Shown: positions 60,820 through 64,000 of the stretch, piece after piece
Position numbering within the stretch: position 1 is the stretch's first letter
Layout of the letters: each line of letters opens with the position of its first letter
Assembly: GCA_002720865.1 (NCBI GenBank)
Contig: PBIO01000017.1
Coordinates: 62,001 to 126,000 of the forward strand
Reading direction: 5' to 3'
Length of the DNA stretch: 64,000 nucleotides
From: Halobacteriovorax sp.
Lineage (GTDB): Bacteria > Bdellovibrionota > Bacteriovoracia > Bacteriovoracales > Bacteriovoracaceae
The notes under the pieces: model-generated
What the model was told of the DNA's origin: nothing
The model's input: the letters and a program-made list of their open reading frames with translations, nothing else
Database searches by the model: none
Translations under genes and position numbers: made by a program

Positions 60820-62190
60820 TTATTGAATAGAGACTTTTGAGTTTGATAGAAAACGAGCGACCATACCGACGCAGCTTGAATCTGAGTCCATTTTGATATT
60901 AAAAGGTTTCCAACTGAGATTAGCTATTTTCATATCTTTAACCATCCGCCTGAGCTCATTAAGATCAAATGTATTTCCTATTTCTTTAATTCGAGATTCA
61001 AATCGAGTTAAATCAAATCTTGCTCTAGACATCCTCTCTGAGAGGTTATTAGATATATCATCAACGTCTACGGAACTTATGGATTCACCGTTTTGAAGCC
61101 TATGTAAAAAGCCATATTCAAAGCGTTTTAAGTCTAGCTCTAATAATTCTAAATCTGAAAGAATATTTTCCATAAAGCTATTAACCACTTTTTTAGACTC
61201 TCCAGCATTTTCAAGCTCCTTAACTTCCTTAAGCAAACTTGATTTATACTTTCTTACTTTTATTTTTAAGTTTCTTAAGAAAGTTTCTTTCTCGTGGACT
61301 AATAAAAGCATGGTCTGCTGATGGTCAGTCAGTTCAAATGCCAGCTCACTCACCTGTTTTTTAATCAAGTCACTAAGTTTCTTATTTGTGTTGGGCCTCT
61401 TACTAATCTGGTCAACCAATACCGTTGCGTATACGGCCGGATCTTCTTTAGCTAAAGGTTTGATTATCTCCAAAACCTTTTTATCTAAGCCTTCTTTTGC
61501 TATCTTTTCTAAATCGTAAAGATCAACAAGGTTTCCAGTAGGACTTTCTCTCCATTTCGAAAAACGTCTTTTAACGATATTGATCTCAACTTCACCTTCG
61601 ACACCTTCATAGATTTTAGAAACTAGCCTCGTTGAGGTACAGAACCCTAAAATTTCTTTTTTCAGCCGATCCAGCTCTTTCAAAGAATTAAAACCAAGTT
61701 CTTTTGCTAATTTCTTTTTCTGTCTGGCATTCTTCCAAAAAATATAGGCAGGAACAGTGATAGAAAAACTTGGAAAACTAGCGGAAAGTAAGGCCGCTCC
61801 TGGTAGACCAGCAGCAGTTAGTAAAGCGGGCATAATACCTACCGTAATGATTTCTGTAACAGCTGCTGTAATAGCCGCCCCTTTTCCATGCTCAATCAAC
61901 ATATGCTTAATATGGTCCCAGGGATTCAAATCAATTAAGATCTTGTAGGCTTTTTTCCTTATTTTTTGTAAAGCCTTTTGCTCTGGCTCAGTGAGCTTCT
62001 TATCCAGAATCTCAACTTGCTTGATAAGCTCTCTTTCAAGTCTTTTATTAAAGTCACTCTTATCAACTCTTGGTAATCTATATTTAGAATATTCGTTTTC
62101 ACTAGAAGGAAGTCTTGAATGACCACCAATACTAGAACAAGAAAAATTAAATAGTATTAAGAATACTAAAGATAGCCTAAGAAATCTCAT
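60820..62190 (-). CDS. Large helical lipoprotein of unknown function
   Basis: The lipobox is NFSC at residues 15-18, and AAGGAGG directly precedes the ATG. Residues 105-150 contain two hydrophobic helices (AAITAAVTEIITVGIMPALL and ALLSASFPSFSITVPAYIF), unusual in a lipoprotein. The rest is highly charged and helical, with long coiled segments near 310-400 (RNLKIKVRKYKSSLLKEVKELENAG). I recognise no family. It diverges from the CcoI-like ATPase. Confidence 0.65.
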   Translation of the reverse strand: MRFLRLSLVFLILFNFSCSSIGGHSRLPSSENEYSKYRLPRVDKSDFNKRLERELIKQVEILDKKLTEPEQKALQKIRKKAYKILIDLNPWDHIKHMLIEHGKGAAITAAVTEIITVGIMPALLTAAGLPGAALLSASFPSFSITVPAYIFWKNARQKKKLAKELGFNSLKELDRLKKEILGFCTSTRLVSKIYEGVEGEVEINIVKRRFSKWRESPTGNLVDLYDLEKIAKEGLDKKVLEIIKPLAKEDPAVYATVLVDQISKRPNTNKKLSDLIKKQVSELAFELTDHQQTMLLLVHEKETFLRNLKIKVRKYKSSLLKEVKELENAGESKKVVNSFMENILSDLELLELDLKRFEYGFLHRLQNGESISSVDVDDISNNLSERMSRARFDLTRFESRIKEIGNTFDLNELRRMVKDMKIANLSWKPFNIKMDSDSSCVGMVARFLSNSKVSIQ

Positions 62191-62252
62191 CCCCTCCTTA
62201 TCGGTTAATACTAAAAAACCTTCAAACTCATCTAAATTTATTGAAGAAAAAG

Positions 62253-62266
62253 ATGATTAAAATCAG
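62253..62266 (+). promoter_or_regulatory. FNR/CRP-type box upstream of the copper ATPase
   Basis: ATGATTAAAATCAG contains the core TGAT-N4-ATCA of the FNR consensus (TTGAT-N4-ATCAA). Its centre is about 67 bases before the ATG at 62327, and a TTATGT -10-like element lies at 62285-62290. Oxygen control of cbb3 assembly genes by FNR-type regulators is well established, so the site is plausible. Confidence 0.4.
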
Positions 62267-62326
62267 TTTTTTATACAACATGATTTATGTCGTCATTTTC
62301 GTGATTTAGCTAAGATAGGGCTATAT

Positions 62327-64000
62327 ATGACAGACTCAATTGAAGAATCCATTTCTGAGCCAAATGCTAAGGTACCCTCTTTAAATAAAGGCTTTGATTG
62401 CTGTCATTGTGGTCAAAAAACGAATAACCCTCTTTTCCTAACGGATAACTTCGATAAAAAGCCATTTTGCTGTAGCGGTTGTATGACTGTGTACGAAATT
62501 ATAAATGATCATAAGCTAGAGGAATACTACAAGCTAAAAGACTTAGGTTCTCAAAACGAGGCAATTCCAGTCATTGAGCAAAAAGCAAACTATGCCCATT
62601 ATGACGAGCAGAATTTTCAATCTGAATACTTGCAGAAATATGACGACTATAAAAAAATAAAAATCTATTTAGAGGGTGTTCATTGTATGGCCTGCCTTTG
62701 GCTAATTGAGAACACTCCAAGAATGTCTGAAGAGATCATTAGTGCAAATTTAAATTACGAAAATTCATTAGCAGAGTTCACCTTAACACCTGTGGCCAGG
62801 CTCTCAAGCCTAGGACAATTGTTAGGAAGCTTAGGCTACACCCCTCATCCTATAAAAAATGACGACGAACTTCAAAATCTAAAAGTTAAAGAAGAGAGAG
62901 ACTATTTAATAAGACTTGGGGTGGCCATGGCCTGTATGGGGAATATCCTTTTATTCTCTATCTCCATTTATGCTGGCCTAGAAGGCAAGCTCAAGGATAG
63001 CTTTGAGTGGTTAAGCTTTTTTATATCTCTTCCCGTTTTTCTATATAGCGCAACACCATTTTATAAGTCTGCTCTATCTTCACTAAAGCAAAAAAGATTT
63101 AATATAGACCTACCCGTTAGCTTGGCCCTAATTTTAGGTGGACTCGGAGGACTTTACACATTGATCTCTGGGCATGGAGAGGCCTATTTTGACTCCCTCA
63201 CAAGTTTAGTTTTCTTACTCCTATTAAGTCGTTATGTTCTCTTAAAGATCAAACAAAATGGAGTTAGCAACTCTAGTTTAGAATACTTATCAAGTTTTGG
63301 TTCGGTAAAGGTCATCGATAATGAAGGTAAGCAAAAAACAATTCTAGCAAAGTACTTAAAAGAAGAAGATATTGTCTGTCTAGAAAGCGGTGACCTGATC
63401 CCCGCTGACGGTGTCGTACTAGAAGGGACATGCGCAATAAATACTTCCCTTCTTACTGGTGAATCTAACCCTATAAAAGCAAACGAAGGCTCCTCTGTTT
63501 TCTCAGGTACCCAGGTCTTATCAGGCTCTATAAAAATCAAAGTTCTTCATACAGGTGAAGCCACAAAGTTAGGCTTTATACTTAGTGAGGTTAATAAAGA
63601 AAAATCTAAGTTATCACCTATCGCGACGCTTTCAGACACTATTTCTAGATACTTTATTGGTGTTGTTCTCTTATTATCAATTGGTCTGGTAAGTTATTTT
63701 GCTTTGCAAGGAAATACTTCTGAAGGGGCCATGAGGGCTCTTACGCTTTTAATAATCACTTGTCCATGTGCTCTTGCCTTAGCAACTCCACTAGCCTTGG
63801 CCTCAGCAATTCATAAACTTTCTTCCCTGGGTATCATAGTAAAATCAGAAGATGTTATTGAAAAAATTGTTAAGTCTAAAGATATCTATTTAGATAAAAC
63901 AGGAACTTTAACGAAAGGAATATTTCAAGTTTCTAGCTGGAGTTCTATCAGCAACAATAATTATTACGATATTGTTTGGAGCCTAGAGCATAAAGCTCAA
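62327..64000 (+). CDS. ccoI: Copper-translocating P-type ATPase CcoI/FixI, 5' part (continues off the right edge)
   Basis: The 558 codons present include a Cys-rich N-terminal metal site (FDCCHCGQ, PFCCSGCMTVYEI), an HMA-type domain with GVHCMACLWLIE, six membrane helices so far, the TGES actuator loop (LLTGESNPIKA), the transport site TCPCALALATPLAL and the phosphorylated DKTGTLTKG near the end. The FCCSGC motif plus CPC is the pattern of CcoI/FixI, which supplies copper for cbb3 cytochrome oxidase. The ATP-binding domain lies outside the window. TAGGG precedes the ATG, and an FNR-like box lies upstream. Confidence 0.9.
   Translation, partial: MTDSIEESISEPNAKVPSLNKGFDCCHCGQKTNNPLFLTDNFDKKPFCCSGCMTVYEIINDHKLEEYYKLKDLGSQNEAIPVIEQKANYAHYDEQNFQSEYLQKYDDYKKIKIYLEGVHCMACLWLIENTPRMSEEIISANLNYENSLAEFTLTPVARLSSLGQLLGSLGYTPHPIKNDDELQNLKVKEERDYLIRLGVAMACMGNILLFSISIYAGLEGKLKDSFEWLSFFISLPVFLYSATPFYKSALSSLKQKRFNIDLPVSLALILGGLGGLYTLISGHGEAYFDSLTSLVFLLLLSRYVLLKIKQNGVSNSSLEYLSSFGSVKVIDNEGKQKTILAKYLKEEDIVCLESGDLIPADGVVLEGTCAINTSLLTGESNPIKANEGSSVFSGTQVLSGSIKIKVLHTGEATKLGFILSEVNKEKSKLSPIATLSDTISRYFIGVVLLLSIGLVSYFALQGNTSEGAMRALTLLIITCPCALALATPLALASAIHKLSSLGIIVKSEDVIEKIVKSKDIYLDKTGTLTKGIFQVSSWSSISNNNYYDIVWSLEHKAQ

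Noticed and set aside
63232-63540. Minus-strand frame inside ccoI
   Set aside because: It lies opposite the conserved TGES region of the ATPase.

Overview
This AT-rich window is a dense bacterial chromosome segment with no rRNA, tRNA, CRISPR array, phage or insertion sequence that I can see. The gene set is Gram-negative: an Omp85/BamA-type protein, several predicted beta-barrels, many lipoproteins with lipoboxes, and an almost complete menaquinone pathway. There is also a LexA with an unusual operator, and many secreted proteins of no family I recognise. Together these suggest a delta-proteobacteria-like predatory lineage (Bdellovibrionota, Bacteriovorax/Halobacteriovorax type). That placement is inference from protein style, not from a marker gene.

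Layout. 1-6111: a polyprenyl diphosphate synthase (minus) diverges from a tightly overlapping menG-menF-menD-menA-menC operon. 6170-14190: a secreted Lys/Arg-rich 11-residue repeat protein converges on a minus-strand surface operon (outer-membrane protein, lipoprotein, large lipoprotein nuclease). A secreted lipin-like HAD phosphatase, an alpha/beta hydrolase and a secreted unknown follow. 14423-20023: a secreted unknown, then lexA, dinB and a MenE-MenH fusion; the last completes most of the menaquinone pathway and overlaps dinB. 20223-24952: a large membrane/secreted unknown, a protein with a sortase-like C-terminal tail, a beta-barrel and a degenerate 2H-phosphoesterase-like protein. 25048-32773: murI-eno with a divergent histidine-kinase-like protein, a thioesterase, and a hybrid histidine kinase paired with a pseudo-receiver/cNMP protein. 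The kinase seems to start at AUA. 32841-37365: xdhABC for purine oxidation. 38614-44647: a BamA-like protein, an unknown secreted partner and a degenerate histidine kinase.

44648-64000: a lysophospholipase and a YdcZ transporter come first, then an ABM-domain protein with two tandem DUF2723 glycosyltransferase-like membrane proteins. A Cse60-like small protein, a methyltransferase, a START-domain protein and a class-V aminotransferase-like protein with an Asp-to-Asn change follow. The end holds DUF2797, a coiled-coil protein, a DTW-domain tRNA modification enzyme, a large lipoprotein and the 5' part of a CcoI/FixI copper ATPase behind an FNR-like box.

The main themes are respiration (menaquinone plus cbb3 assembly), envelope building and sensing by partly degenerate two-component proteins. 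Translation signals are also unusual. At least six genes without Shine-Dalgarno sequences have a -10-like hexamer exactly six bases before the start codon, which suggests leaderless mRNAs. No stretch over about 300 bases lacks a gene.
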